Source: an uncultured Christensenellaceae bacterium (lineage in GTDB: Bacteria > Bacillota > Clostridia > Christensenellales > UBA1242). Taken from it: DNA of 64,000 nt. Position 1 is the stretch's first letter, and each line of letters starts with the position of its first letter. Under the pieces are notes generated by a model, which was given only the letters and a program-made list of their open reading frames with translations, was not told the DNA's origin and searched no databases. The DNA lies in NCBI GenBank assembly GCA_910587225.1, contig CAJULT010000002.1, forward strand, positions 47,446-111,445. Direction: 5' to 3'. Below are positions 32,409 through 40,399 of this stretch, piece after piece. Position numbers and translations under genes: made by a program.

Positions 32409-34397
32409 ATGAACGAGTTTAAACGCCCAAGACCAATCTTCCCAAAACATGCCGTTATAACCGGCGGTATGCCTTATGGCAATAAATCGCTTCACTTTGG
32501 TCATATCGCACTTATGCTGCGCGCGGACACCTTTGCCCGTTTTATGCGTGACCGCATAGGAAAAGATAATGTGATTTTTGTATCTGGAACTGACTGCTAC
32601 GGCTCACCAGCGGTAGAATCTTATCGCAAAATGAAAGCAAGTGGCGAAATAAATGACGCTTCACTAGAAGCATTTGTTGAGCGCAACCACATAAATCAAA
32701 AGGAAATTTTTGACAAATACAACATTTCCTTTAATCTTTTTGGCGCTTCCGCACTTGGCAAAAGCAAAAATGTTCACGAGGAAGAGAGTGCGGCTTTTAT
32801 TAACGCCCTTTATAATGCTGGAAAACTTGAAAAGCAAAGTTCACTCCAATTTTATGATGAAAAAGCAAAACAATTCTTAAACGGTCGCCAAGTTGTTGGT
32901 AAATGCCCAATTGACGGCTGCCAAAGTGAAAAAGGTTATGCAGACGAGTGCGACCTTGGGCATCAATATATGCCACAGGATCTTATTAACCCCGTCAGCA
33001 CTCTAACAGGCGAAAAACCTACTCTTAAAAAGATTGAGAACTGGTACTTCCGCCTTGACGAATGTTTGGATATTTTGAATGAATGGATTGAGGCTCTTTC
33101 AAAAAGAAGCGACAGCAGTCAATTCATGATTAAAGAGATCAAAGAGTTTTTTAAGAAACCTGAAATCTATGTAAAAAGAGAGTATGAAGCGCAGGTTAAA
33201 AGCTTGAATTTGCCTCATTATGATATTCAAGGCAAAGAAACAGCACCATCATTTACTATGGTGTTTGACAAACTTGCCGACCGCGAAAAAGCCTGCGAGG
33301 TGCTTTCAAACAATGGAGTGCGTTACCGTACCGGAAAAACTCTTACACCTTTCCGCCTTACTGGCGATCTTGACTGGGGCGTACCTTGCCCTGTTCTTGA
33401 CGGACTTGACGGGCGAACCTTCTATGTTTGGCCAGAAAGTCTTTGGGCGCCTATCTCCTTTACAAAAACCTATTTGAATTCTATCGGTGCCAACGGCACT
33501 GAATGGCAAAAATACTGGACTAGCCATGACGGCGAAGTTTATCAATTTATAGGTGAAGATAACATGTACTTCTATGGCCCAGCGCAGCAGGCAATTTGGC
33601 TTTGCACGCAAGGCGCTAAGGCGCAGTTCCCAGCGCCAGAGGGAAAGCTTCAAACCACACAAATCGTGCCTATTAAGAGCTTATTATATATGAATAATAA
33701 GGCAAGCTCATCAGGGGCAATCAAACCGCCATCCGCTGCTCAGCTTTTGGACTATTACACTCCGCAGCAGTTTAGAATGCATGTACTTGGTATGAACCTT
33801 GGAAATAACAATATAAGTTTCAATCCGCAATGCTTCGATCCTGATGCTGACACTAGCATACCTGACCCAGTACTCAAAGAAGGCAACCTTCTTACCAATG
33901 TATATAACCGCATTTTGAGAACCCTTTTCTACTCTACTCAAAAGGAATTTGACGGAGTTTTACCTCATGCCGAGATTAGCCCTGAAATTATGGCTCAATG
34001 CGAAAAAGCACTTTTAGACTATGAACGCTTTATGTATGATAAGAAGTTCCACCAAGTAATCAATGTTGTTGACGTGTTTGTGAGAAATATCAATAAGTAT
34101 TGGGTAAAAGAAGTTGCAAATGCCACTACAAAAGAGGCTATGGCAGCTTTAACGGCCAATGCTGCACAGCTTATCAAAACAGCAAACCTTCTTTTGCACC
34201 CTATTGCGCCAGAAGGCACTGAAAAGGTAAGAAATTACCTTGGGCTTGACGAACGCTCTTTTGATTGGAACTATGCTTTTGAAAATGTCTATTTCTTTAT
34301 GCAAGATGCCGACAAGCACAAGATTGCAACACTGGCTGAAAAAGAGGACTTTTTCAAAAAACATCAATCTCAACTTGACGCACTTGCAGCGCGTTAA
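32409..34397 (+). CDS. metG: Methionyl-tRNA synthetase, divergent (no KMSKS)
   Basis: 662 residues. HIGH is HFGH (residues 29-32) after AVITGGMPYGN. The connective peptide carries a partial zinc knuckle (KCPIDGCQSEKGYADECD). At the place of KMSKS the sequence is MNNKASSSG (428-436): the second Lys and the Met are gone but the Gly and a Lys remain. The anticodon-binding helical domain is present, with no C-terminal tRNA-binding (Arc1p-like) domain. It ends the operon before a terminator. The motif variation may be a lineage trait; tRNA-Met charging is still the most likely job since no second metG is visible. Confidence 0.88.
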   Translation: MNEFKRPRPIFPKHAVITGGMPYGNKSLHFGHIALMLRADTFARFMRDRIGKDNVIFVSGTDCYGSPAVESYRKMKASGEINDASLEAFVERNHINQKEIFDKYNISFNLFGASALGKSKNVHEEESAAFINALYNAGKLEKQSSLQFYDEKAKQFLNGRQVVGKCPIDGCQSEKGYADECDLGHQYMPQDLINPVSTLTGEKPTLKKIENWYFRLDECLDILNEWIEALSKRSDSSQFMIKEIKEFFKKPEIYVKREYEAQVKSLNLPHYDIQGKETAPSFTMVFDKLADREKACEVLSNNGVRYRTGKTLTPFRLTGDLDWGVPCPVLDGLDGRTFYVWPESLWAPISFTKTYLNSIGANGTEWQKYWTSHDGEVYQFIGEDNMYFYGPAQQAIWLCTQGAKAQFPAPEGKLQTTQIVPIKSLLYMNNKASSSGAIKPPSAAQLLDYYTPQQFRMHVLGMNLGNNNISFNPQCFDPDADTSIPDPVLKEGNLLTNVYNRILRTLFYSTQKEFDGVLPHAEISPEIMAQCEKALLDYERFMYDKKFHQVINVVDVFVRNINKYWVKEVANATTKEAMAALTANAAQLIKTANLLLHPIAPEGTEKVRNYLGLDERSFDWNYAFENVYFFMQDADKHKIATLAEKEDFFKKHQSQLDALAAR

Positions 34398-34432
34398 CAA
34401 TAAAATTTAATAAAACAAATACAAAAATAAAG

Positions 34433-34451
34433 AGTGCCGAAGGCACTTTTT
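34433..34451 (+). terminator. Intrinsic terminator of metG
   Basis: AGTGCC-GAA-GGCACT followed by TTTTTG. Confidence 0.8.
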
Positions 34452-34454
34452 GTT

Positions 34455-34498
34455 TTGTTTTTTGCAAGTTTTGGGGTAAAATACAAGTATGATACTTG
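34455..34498 (+). promoter_or_regulatory. Promoter giving a probably leaderless mRNA, with palindrome over the start codon
   Basis: TTGTTT (34455-34460), 16-nt spacer, TAAAAT (34477-34482). The expected start site, 6-7 nt on, is the A of the ATG at 34489. No ribosome binding site exists. The palindrome CAAGTAT-G-ATACTTG (34484-34498) spans the start codon. Confidence 0.5.
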
Positions 34499-35139
34499 CA
34501 GCATTTCTTTGCGCGCTAGGCGTCGCACTTATATTTGCAGGACTTTATGTTGCAGCAGGCAAACGCGAGCATCCTCTTTGGATCGCCGCGAGAGTGCTTG
34601 CGCCAGCAGCTATTCTTTTGCTTGCGCTAATTTCGGGAAACCTTTCCTCTTTCGGCGGCTATGCAATATTTGTCTGCATTGCACTCGCACTATTTATCAC
34701 TTTGCCCGCTCTGAGCAATATAAAAGACACCATTTCACAGATTATAACTAATTCAGTTGTAGTTTTATCGCTAGTAAGTTTAATCGGAGCAGGCTGCTGC
34801 CTAACCGCCTTCAACATATTTGGGCTTTTAATGGGCTTACTTCTAGGTTTAGGCATAAGCTTTATAATTATACTCATAAAACATACAAGCATTATTGAAA
34901 GCATTTTCACAAGCCTTATTTTAGCGCTTAGCTTTGCAATCTTCGGTCAAGCAATCGTAATACTAATGAGCGGGCATCTGCTTACACTTGGCATAATGAA
35001 CCTTGCCGCTGCCCTACTATTTGCCACCTCTCAAATTTTAGAAAAATTTAAAGGCGATAAAATGCTGCTTCAAATCTTCACTGACCTGACATATATATTA
35101 GCACTAACTCTATTTGCCGCATCAATCTTCTTTATATAA
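34489..35139 (+). CDS. Polytopic membrane protein, 216 residues
   Basis: Almost entirely hydrophobic, with about seven transmembrane segments and very short loops; the few charged residues (KREHP near 25, KHTS near 127, EKFKGDK near 183) mark cytoplasmic or external turns. The overall size is like small 7-TM families such as YhhN/TMEM86, but I see no diagnostic motif, so no function is assigned. It seems to be read from a leaderless transcript. The promoter of the next module lies in its 3' end. Confidence 0.65.
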   Translation: MILAAFLCALGVALIFAGLYVAAGKREHPLWIAARVLAPAAILLLALISGNLSSFGGYAIFVCIALALFITLPALSNIKDTISQIITNSVVVLSLVSLIGAGCCLTAFNIFGLLMGLLLGLGISFIIILIKHTSIIESIFTSLILALSFAIFGQAIVILMSGHLLTLGIMNLAAALLFATSQILEKFKGDKMLLQIFTDLTYILALTLFAASIFFI

Positions 35140-35140
35140 T
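35113..35140 (+). promoter_or_regulatory. Probable promoter of the barnase/barstar module
   Basis: TTTGCC (35113-35118), 16-nt spacer, TATAAT (35135-35140), within the last codons of the preceding gene. A start near 35147 gives a leader of about 67 nt that contains the hairpin at 35172-35212. Confidence 0.5.
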
Positions 35141-35171
35141 GGCAGTCAATATTGCTTTTCTCTAAAAAGAT

Positions 35172-35212
35172 GTTTATCATAGCTCCATCTTAAAAAAGGA
35201 GTTATGATAAAC
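35172..35212 (+). promoter_or_regulatory. RBS-sequestering hairpin ahead of the barnase-type toxin
   Basis: GTTTATCATAGCTCC (35172-35186) pairs along its full 15 nt with GGAGTTATGATAAAC (35198-35212), with one G-U pair. The loop is A-rich. The right arm contains the GGAG ribosome binding site of the toxin (ATG at 35214), so the folded leader would block initiation. There is no U-tract, so it is not a terminator. This fits translational silencing of a toxic product, perhaps relieved by temperature, processing or a factor. Confidence 0.7.
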
Positions 35213-35213
35213 T

Positions 35214-35804
35214 ATGGGAACGTTCGATAATGAAAACATTGTAAATACAATTTTATTGCAAATGAAAACTGAGGGTTTGTATTATATGCAGTACCTTCAT
35301 GCAGGGTTTTGCGCAACAGGCCCTTGTGGGAACAGTAAAGATTATAACAACGACATGTGCTGCGCTCCGTTTGTATGGTGCGTACACGCGTCAAACAAAT
35401 TGCATACTTTGCCAAAGCATTTTCGTTGCGATTGCTATTATAAAGAAGTTAAAAATAAGCCTTTAGGCTCTATTTCAAATAGGTCCCCCTCTCCAGATGT
35501 TTGGCTGAGACAATATGGTCATCTTCCTGACTATTATATTTCAAAAGAGGAAGCAGAAAGTTTGGGCTGGAGACCAGGTAAAAATTTGGCCCATTTCGCT
35601 CCCGGGAAAATGATTGGAGGAGAAATTTACAAAAATAAAAAACATGTTCTTCCTGAAGAAAATGGAAGGGTTTGGTATCACTGCGATATCAATTATGAGA
35701 GCGGAAAGAGGAATAATTTAAGACTTTACTATTCAAATGATGGTTTAATGTTTTATTCGCCAAACCATCTAAACGGGCAAGTTGAAGTATATTGGATTAA
35801 ATAA
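35214..35804 (+). CDS. Barnase-type ribonuclease with Cys-rich N-terminal module
   Basis: 196 residues. Residues ~95-196 match barnase: LRQYGHLPDYYISKEEAESL, LGWRPGKNLAHFAPGK, GGEIY, CDINYESGKRN and YYSNDGL. By alignment Arg166, Arg170 and His185 equal barnase Arg83, Arg87 and His102, but the general-base Glu73 position is His156. Residues ~30-80 hold seven Cys and several His, ending LPKHFRCDC, resembling the zinc-like tail of phage MuF/gp7-type domains. No signal peptide, so it would act in the producing cell unless exported by another route. Barstar-like genes follow directly. Reduced activity or altered chemistry is possible given the His. Confidence 0.85.
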   Translation: MGTFDNENIVNTILLQMKTEGLYYMQYLHAGFCATGPCGNSKDYNNDMCCAPFVWCVHASNKLHTLPKHFRCDCYYKEVKNKPLGSISNRSPSPDVWLRQYGHLPDYYISKEEAESLGWRPGKNLAHFAPGKMIGGEIYKNKKHVLPEENGRVWYHCDINYESGKRNNLRLYYSNDGLMFYSPNHLNGQVEVYWIK

Positions 35805-35816
35805 AAGGAGAAAATT

Positions 35817-36146
35817 ATGAAAGAAATAATATTTAATAGAAATGATTACAAATCATACAAAGATTTTTATCTTGATGCATACAAAAAATTAGGGGGCGAC
35901 AGGTTTGACGACTTTGATTTTTGCAAACCTGATTTGGGTTCTAATGCGGATATTTTAGACGAATTCTTGTGGTATTGCCACTATGATAATTTGCACTGTA
36001 TTTTTATCAATTTTGATGTGGACAAAATTAAAGAACAAAAAAAATACGATGACTACGAATTTAATCTTGTGATTGAGGTCTTTGAAATGTTTGCAGAAGA
36101 GTTCCCAAACAACTCAATTGAATTTAAAATGGATAACCAACAATGA
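35817..36146 (+). CDS. Barstar-like RNase inhibitor, copy 1
   Basis: 109 residues, acidic. The pattern MKEIIFNRNDYKSYKDFYLD at the start, a central N-x-D-I-L-x-E-F-L helix and a C-terminal VIEVFEMFAEEFPNN fit barstar, which blocks the barnase active site with an acidic helix. It starts 12 nt after the toxin stop behind AAAGGAG. Its stop overlaps the second copy by 4 nt (ATGA), so all three genes are translated from one message. Confidence 0.75.
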   Translation: MKEIIFNRNDYKSYKDFYLDAYKKLGGDRFDDFDFCKPDLGSNADILDEFLWYCHYDNLHCIFINFDVDKIKEQKKYDDYEFNLVIEVFEMFAEEFPNNSIEFKMDNQQ

Positions 36147-36469
36147 AGGAAATCATATTTAATAGAAACGATTACAAATCATACAAGGATTTTTACCTTG
36201 ATGCATACAAAAAACTAGAAGGCGAAAGATTTGACGACTTCGATTTTTGTAAACCGGACTTGGGTTGTAACGGAGATATTCTATGGGAATTTTTGGAATA
36301 TTGTTGCGATGATGGCAATCAATATATTTTCGTAAACTTTGACAAAAACAAAATCAAAGAACAGAAAAATTTTGATGATTATAAATACAACATTGTTATA
36401 GAAGTTTTTGAAATGTTTGCAGAAAAATTCCCTAATAACTCAGTTGAATTTAAAATGGATGAAAAATAA
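36143..36469 (+). CDS. Barstar-like RNase inhibitor, copy 2
   Basis: 108 residues, near duplicate of copy 1 (the first 25 residues are identical; most changes are in the middle and near the C-terminus). It arose by tandem duplication, which is also visible at DNA level. Differences such as Cys-rich ECCDDG-type changes around residues 40-55 fall where barstar contacts its target, so the copies may neutralise different RNase variants. Translation is coupled to copy 1 by the ATGA overlap. Confidence 0.72.
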   Translation: MKEIIFNRNDYKSYKDFYLDAYKKLEGERFDDFDFCKPDLGCNGDILWEFLEYCCDDGNQYIFVNFDKNKIKEQKNFDDYKYNIVIEVFEMFAEKFPNNSVEFKMDEK

Positions 36470-36493
36470 AAAAGCCCTTTCGGGGACTTTTTT
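36467..36493. terminator. Bidirectional terminator between barstar copy 2 and the TfoX-like gene
   Basis: AAAAAAG-CCC ... GGG-ACTTTTTT stem with A and T runs on both sides between convergent genes. Confidence 0.75.
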
Positions 36494-36780
36494 CATTTCT
36501 TTAAATCTTTGCAGGTGGCTAGTACGACTTCTTTTACATACTGCGGCTGGTCAATATCAAGATAATACATCATCTTTGCACCTTGATATGGCAGCGCCTC
36601 ATCCAAACAAAAATGCTTATTGCCCTCTGTCTTTTTTATAAGGACGCGTCCATCATAAATCCCGCCAAATAAAACGTCGTCATTATATAATAGGTATTCC
36701 CCCATCATAGGACGGCATTTAATATTAAATTCGCTCATCTGCTCCAAAGCATAATCTCTAAATTCTTTTGTCGTTGACAT
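36493..36780 (-). CDS. TfoX N-terminal domain protein
   Basis: 95 residues from the ATG at 36780, with AAGGAGACAG just upstream; the frame is open further upstream but without a better site. RPMMGEYLLYNDDVLFGGIYDGRVLIK follows the TfoX_N pattern (short sequences only cited: RPMMGEYLLY, GGIYDGR). TfoX/Sxy regulates competence in gamma-proteobacteria, but stand-alone TfoX_N proteins of Bacillota have no proven role. It lies directly after the initiator tRNA and its terminator. Confidence 0.8.
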   Translation of the reverse strand: MSTTKEFRDYALEQMSEFNIKCRPMMGEYLLYNDDVLFGGIYDGRVLIKKTEGNKHFCLDEALPYQGAKMMYYLDIDQPQYVKEVVLATCKDLKK

Positions 36781-36894
36781 TGCTGTCTCCTTTTTATCAA
36801 ATGAAATAATCCTCTTTTCAAAGTCGCCGCAAATAGCCAACACCACACATTTTCGTTTTGCGGGGCGAAGAGGCGTAGTCAGGTCTTTTTTAAA

Positions 36895-36922
36895 GAAAAA
36901 ACTAGACCACATAGCCTAGTTT
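36895..36922 (-). terminator. Intrinsic terminator of the tRNA
   Basis: AACTAG ... CTAGTT stem on the - strand followed by TTTTTT, directly 3' of the tRNA. Confidence 0.75.
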
Positions 36923-36928
36923 TTATTC

Positions 36929-37005
36929 TGGTTGCGGGAGTTGGATTTGAACCAACGACCTTCGGGTTATGAGCCCGACGAGCTTCCGAGCTGCTCCATC
37001 CCGCG
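36929..37005 (-). tRNA. Initiator tRNA-fMet (CAT)
   Basis: 77 nt with encoded CCA. The acceptor stem is CGCGGGA/TCCCGCA, so position 1 is C and position 72 is A: the unpaired C1-A72 that marks initiators. The anticodon stem has three consecutive G-C pairs (GGG CTCATAA CCC), the second initiator hallmark. The T arm GGTTCAAATCC is normal and the discriminator base is A. It is a single tRNA, not in a cluster. Confidence 0.95.
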
Positions 37006-37089
37006 TCAAGCATTATTAGTATACTCACAAAATTCCGTTTTGTCAACGCTTATTTGAAAATTTTTTGTTTTTTTACCAATAATATATCC

Positions 37090-37671
37090 ATGAAACTTGT
37101 CAAAAACATACTTTTATATCTCTCCGCCTTCATTCCTATGTATTTTTTGATTTTTGTTAAGGTTGTCATTGACATTATAAATGACAACATGTCTTTGAAT
37201 GTCCTTAACACCCTCAACCTTATCACCCTCGTGCTTTTTATTTTACTCGGCATTATCGGCATAATATGGAACATTCGCTTTAACCACGAAACGCCAAAGG
37301 AAATTGTCATACTCAAAAAAGAAAATATCACGGATTTGCACTTTCTCGGCTACTTCTCGCTATTTGTCTTTTTCGCAATCCCCTTAGATTTAAACTATAT
37401 AAGCGGCTATGCGGTTTATGTACTTATTATCATAATGATAGGAATTGTATATATAAACAACTCACTTTACTATATCAATCCGTTTTTAAACTTGCTTGGC
37501 TACAACTTTTACGAAATAACCTATCAGGAAAAAGGCTCATCGCAGCAAAAAAACGCCAAATTTTTCTACAAAGGCAGTCTTGACATTTCAGGCAAAAGCT
37601 ACTGGGTAAAACTCAAAAACACCAACTTTAGTTTTATTGACAGCAAGTATCACAAAAAAAGAAGCAATTAA
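37090..37671 (+). CDS. Four-TM membrane protein, possibly KwaA-like
   Basis: 193 residues with four hydrophobic segments: two in the first 70 residues, then two around residues 85-145 that end YYINPFLNLLGYNFYEI. The four-helix pattern and the INPFLNLLGY motif before a short C-terminal beta segment remind me of KwaA, the membrane part of the Kiwa anti-phage system; the match is by memory and weak. KwaB (DUF4868) is not next to it. There is no clear ribosome binding site. The stop overlaps the convergent gtrA stop within TTAA. Confidence 0.55.
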   Translation: MKLVKNILLYLSAFIPMYFLIFVKVVIDIINDNMSLNVLNTLNLITLVLFILLGIIGIIWNIRFNHETPKEIVILKKENITDLHFLGYFSLFVFFAIPLDLNYISGYAVYVLIIIMIGIVYINNSLYYINPFLNLLGYNFYEITYQEKGSSQQKNAKFFYKGSLDISGKSYWVKLKNTNFSFIDSKYHKKRSN

Positions 37672-37685
37672 TCTGCCTCTTTTTT
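37652..37685. terminator. Bidirectional terminator formed by the overlapping 3' ends of two convergent genes
   Basis: AAAAAAGA-a-GCA ... TGC-c-TCTTTTTT. Both stop codons lie in the loop (TTAA shared). Confidence 0.6.
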
Positions 37686-38276
37686 ATTTTTCTTTTTTTC
37701 TTTACCAACATTTGTATCAATACTTTTTCTAAATACAACAAATGTCTGCCAAAGAAACTCTAAAATAAAGTTGATAATCATACAAGTAACGAGTCCGATA
37801 ATGTATGCAAATGCCTCTCCAAGTGGAGCGATAAGCGCTGCCTCAACTGTTGCGATATACCAAATTTGGAATGGATAGAAAGGAATATAGAATAGGAAAG
37901 CAAGCAGCATTGCAATAGGCACATTATTGGCTGACTTGAAAGTAAATTTTCTATTAAAGGTAAAGTTCCAAATAACAGACAATGCCAACCCAATGGTATC
38001 AGCAATGAAAGTGGAAGTAGGCTGCTGGGTTATAAAGAATATGGTGGAGTCAGCAGGAATGACATAATCGAGTATTACAAGTTTAAGTAGCAGCGATGAC
38101 ACCATCTGAATTGCGCCCGCTGATATTGAAAAAAGTACGAATTTAAGTATTCTCCAAAGTTCCTCTTTTTTACCACTCTTTCCCTTTGTTTTAGGGCTTT
38201 GTAGCGATTGTGCACTTTCGATGTTATTCTCTTTTTCTTCTTGAGGCAAATTTACGTTGTTCTCCTTATTTTTCAT
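37668..38276 (-). CDS. GtrA-like membrane protein
   Basis: 202 residues. A Lys/Glu/Asn-rich cytoplasmic N-terminus of about 50 residues precedes four transmembrane helices typical of GtrA (LKFVLFSISAGAIQMVSSLL, and NFTFNRKFTF, the family hallmark before helix 3). GtrA proteins help move lipid-linked sugars across the membrane. No glycosyltransferase lies next to it. The ATG at 38276 follows AAGGGG. Confidence 0.82.
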   Translation of the reverse strand: MKNKENNVNLPQEEKENNIESAQSLQSPKTKGKSGKKEELWRILKFVLFSISAGAIQMVSSLLLKLVILDYVIPADSTIFFITQQPTSTFIADTIGLALSVIWNFTFNRKFTFKSANNVPIAMLLAFLFYIPFYPFQIWYIATVEAALIAPLGEAFAYIIGLVTCMIINFILEFLWQTFVVFRKSIDTNVGKEKKKNKKEAD

Positions 38277-38371
38277 ATATTTCCCCTTTTTTACAACGAT
38301 GATTGTAACATGCTGAAAAACATTTGTCAAATGATTAAAACAAATTACTTTTAAACCAAAAAATTAAGTTT

Positions 38372-38411
38372 AAAATACTTGTTTTTTGTCCTATTATATT
38401 ATATAATATAG
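38372..38411 (+). promoter_or_regulatory. Promoter of gyrB-gyrA in a very AT-rich tract
   Basis: TTGTTT, 17-nt spacer, TATAAT in a run of overlapping TATA-like hexamers, followed by a TATAGGAG ribosome binding site and ATG at 38438. AT-rich promoters of gyrase genes are often supercoiling-sensitive; that is only suggested here. Confidence 0.5.
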
Positions 38412-38437
38412 TATATATAATATATAGGAGAATCAAT

Positions 38438-40390
38438 ATGGAAGATAAATCTTTGGAAGAACTTGAAATTGGCAAAAGCCAAAAGTATGACGCTGCCGAT
38501 ATTCAAGTCCTTGAAGGGCTTGAGCCTGTACGCAAGCGTCCGGGTATGTACATTGGCTCAACTGACGAACATGGACTTCACCACCTTGTTACAGAAGTTG
38601 TGGATAACTCAATCGACGAAGCTTTGGCTGGCTACTGCACTCACATTGAAGTTGTTATTGAAGAGGACGGCTCATGCAGCGTAAGCGACAATGGTCGAGG
38701 CATCCCTACCGGCATTATTCCAAAAGAAGGGAAGAGTGCGGTTGAAGTTGTACTCACTAAACTTCACGCAGGCGGAAAGTTTGGGGGCGAAGGTTACAAG
38801 ATTTCGGGCGGTCTGCACGGCGTGGGTGTATCCTGCGTTAACGCGCTTTCCACTCACCTGACAGCTGATGTATATCAAAATGGAACTCACTATCAAATTG
38901 AGTTCAGTCGCGGCAAATCGCTTTACCCTCTTAAAGAGGTTGGCAAGACTACAAAACGTGGAACTACAATTACATTCAGCCCAGACCCTGAAATTTTTGA
39001 AACAACCAACTTTAATTTCGACACTATGAAAAATCGCTTCCGTGAAATTGCTTTCCTAAACAAAGGTCTTGTTATCTCACTTGAAGATAAAAGACTGGGG
39101 CAAGAACGCAAAGAGGTTTTTGAATTCAAAGGCGGAATTGTTGAGTTTGTAGACTACCTTAACAAAAACAGAGAAACCATACTTCCATATCCTGTTTACT
39201 TTAATAAATTTAATAGAAATGCAAATGGCGAGATTGAAAACGAAATCGAGGTTGCCTTCCAATATAATGAAGGTTATACCGAAATTATCAATGCTTATGC
39301 AAACAACATTAATACCGAAGAAGGCGGAACTCACCTTGAAGGTTTTAAAGCTGCTCTTACAAAAGTAATTAACGATTATGCTATTGCAAACAAGATAATC
39401 AAAGACAACGAAAAGTTATCTGGCGAGGACTGCCGCGAAGGTATCACTGCCGTAATTAGCGTTAAACTTAAAAATCCTCAGTTTGAAGGTCAAACTAAAA
39501 CCAAACTTGGCAACAGCGAAATGAGAAGCATTGTATACAAAGCAATGCAGGAAGAGTTTGGCGATTACCTCGACCAACATCCAAATGAGGCTCGCAACCT
39601 TATTATGAAGAGTATCACCGCTCAGCGTGCGCGTGACGCTGCTAGAAACGCGAGAGAACTCACCCGCCGTAAAAGTGTACTTGAAAGCACCACCCTTCCC
39701 GGCAAGCTTGCAGATTGCAGCGAGAAAGACAGACGCTTCTGCGAAATCTACATTGTAGAGGGAGATAGTGCGGGCGGAACAGCTAAAACAGGTCGTGACC
39801 GTAGGTTCCAAGCAATCCTTCCTCTTCGTGGTAAAATTTTGAACGTTGAAAAGGCAAGACTTAACCGCATCCTGGAAAACGCAGAAATCAAGGCTATGGC
39901 AACCGCGTTTGGTGCAGGAATAGGAAGCGAGTTCAACATTGAAAAACTCCGCTACGACAAAATCATTTGTATGACCGATGCGGACGTTGACGGAGCGCAC
40001 ATACGAATACTTCTTCTCACCTTCTTCTTCCGTTTTATGAGACCACTAATTGAACTCGGTCATGTATACGCAGCAAAACCACCTCTTTACAAGGTTACTA
40101 AGAATAAACAAGAATATTATTTCTACAGCGATGAAGAACTTGAAGACTGGTACGAAGTCAATGGTCGCAAGGGCTGTGACCAACAGCGTTACAAAGGTCT
40201 TGGTGAAATGAGCGCTCATCAGCTTTGGGAAACAACTATGAACCCTGAGAACCGCATTCTCGTTCAAATCACCATGGAAGACGCTATTGAGGCTGAAAAG
40301 TTATTTAACGAACTTATGGGCGAAGATCCAGAGCTAAGACGACAATTCATCGAAGCAAATGCGACACTTGTCACTGACCTTGATATATAG
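38438..40390 (+). CDS. gyrB: DNA gyrase subunit B
   Basis: 650 residues. GHKL ATPase: [40 protein letters not shown] and [19 protein letters not shown]. Transducer, then the Toprim domain with [15 protein letters not shown] and [17 protein letters not shown]. The C-terminal [17 protein letters not shown] is normal. The N-terminal ~15 residues are an acidic addition. Together with GyrA it introduces negative supercoils. Confidence 0.96.
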   Translation: MEDKSLEELEIGKSQKYDAADIQVLEGLEPVRKRPGMYIGSTDEHGLHHLVTEVVDNSIDEALAGYCTHIEVVIEEDGSCSVSDNGRGIPTGIIPKEGKSAVEVVLTKLHAGGKFGGEGYKISGGLHGVGVSCVNALSTHLTADVYQNGTHYQIEFSRGKSLYPLKEVGKTTKRGTTITFSPDPEIFETTNFNFDTMKNRFREIAFLNKGLVISLEDKRLGQERKEVFEFKGGIVEFVDYLNKNRETILPYPVYFNKFNRNANGEIENEIEVAFQYNEGYTEIINAYANNINTEEGGTHLEGFKAALTKVINDYAIANKIIKDNEKLSGEDCREGITAVISVKLKNPQFEGQTKTKLGNSEMRSIVYKAMQEEFGDYLDQHPNEARNLIMKSITAQRARDAARNARELTRRKSVLESTTLPGKLADCSEKDRRFCEIYIVEGDSAGGTAKTGRDRRFQAILPLRGKILNVEKARLNRILENAEIKAMATAFGAGIGSEFNIEKLRYDKIICMTDADVDGAHIRILLLTFFFRFMRPLIELGHVYAAKPPLYKVTKNKQEYYFYSDEELEDWYEVNGRKGCDQQRYKGLGEMSAHQLWETTMNPENRILVQITMEDAIEAEKLFNELMGEDPELRRQFIEANATLVTDLDI

Positions 40391-40399
40391 GAGGAAGAA

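Noticed and set aside
36929..37005. Elongator tRNA-Met or lysidine-type tRNA-Ile
   Set aside because: C1-A72 mismatch and three G-C pairs in the anticodon stem mark it as initiator.
37090..38276. Complete Kiwa system
   Set aside because: No KwaB (DUF4868) gene is present; the neighbouring convergent gene is GtrA.
38372..38437. Upstream short open frames in the AT-rich gyrB leader
   Set aside because: Very short, without ribosome binding sites; explained by the promoter alone.
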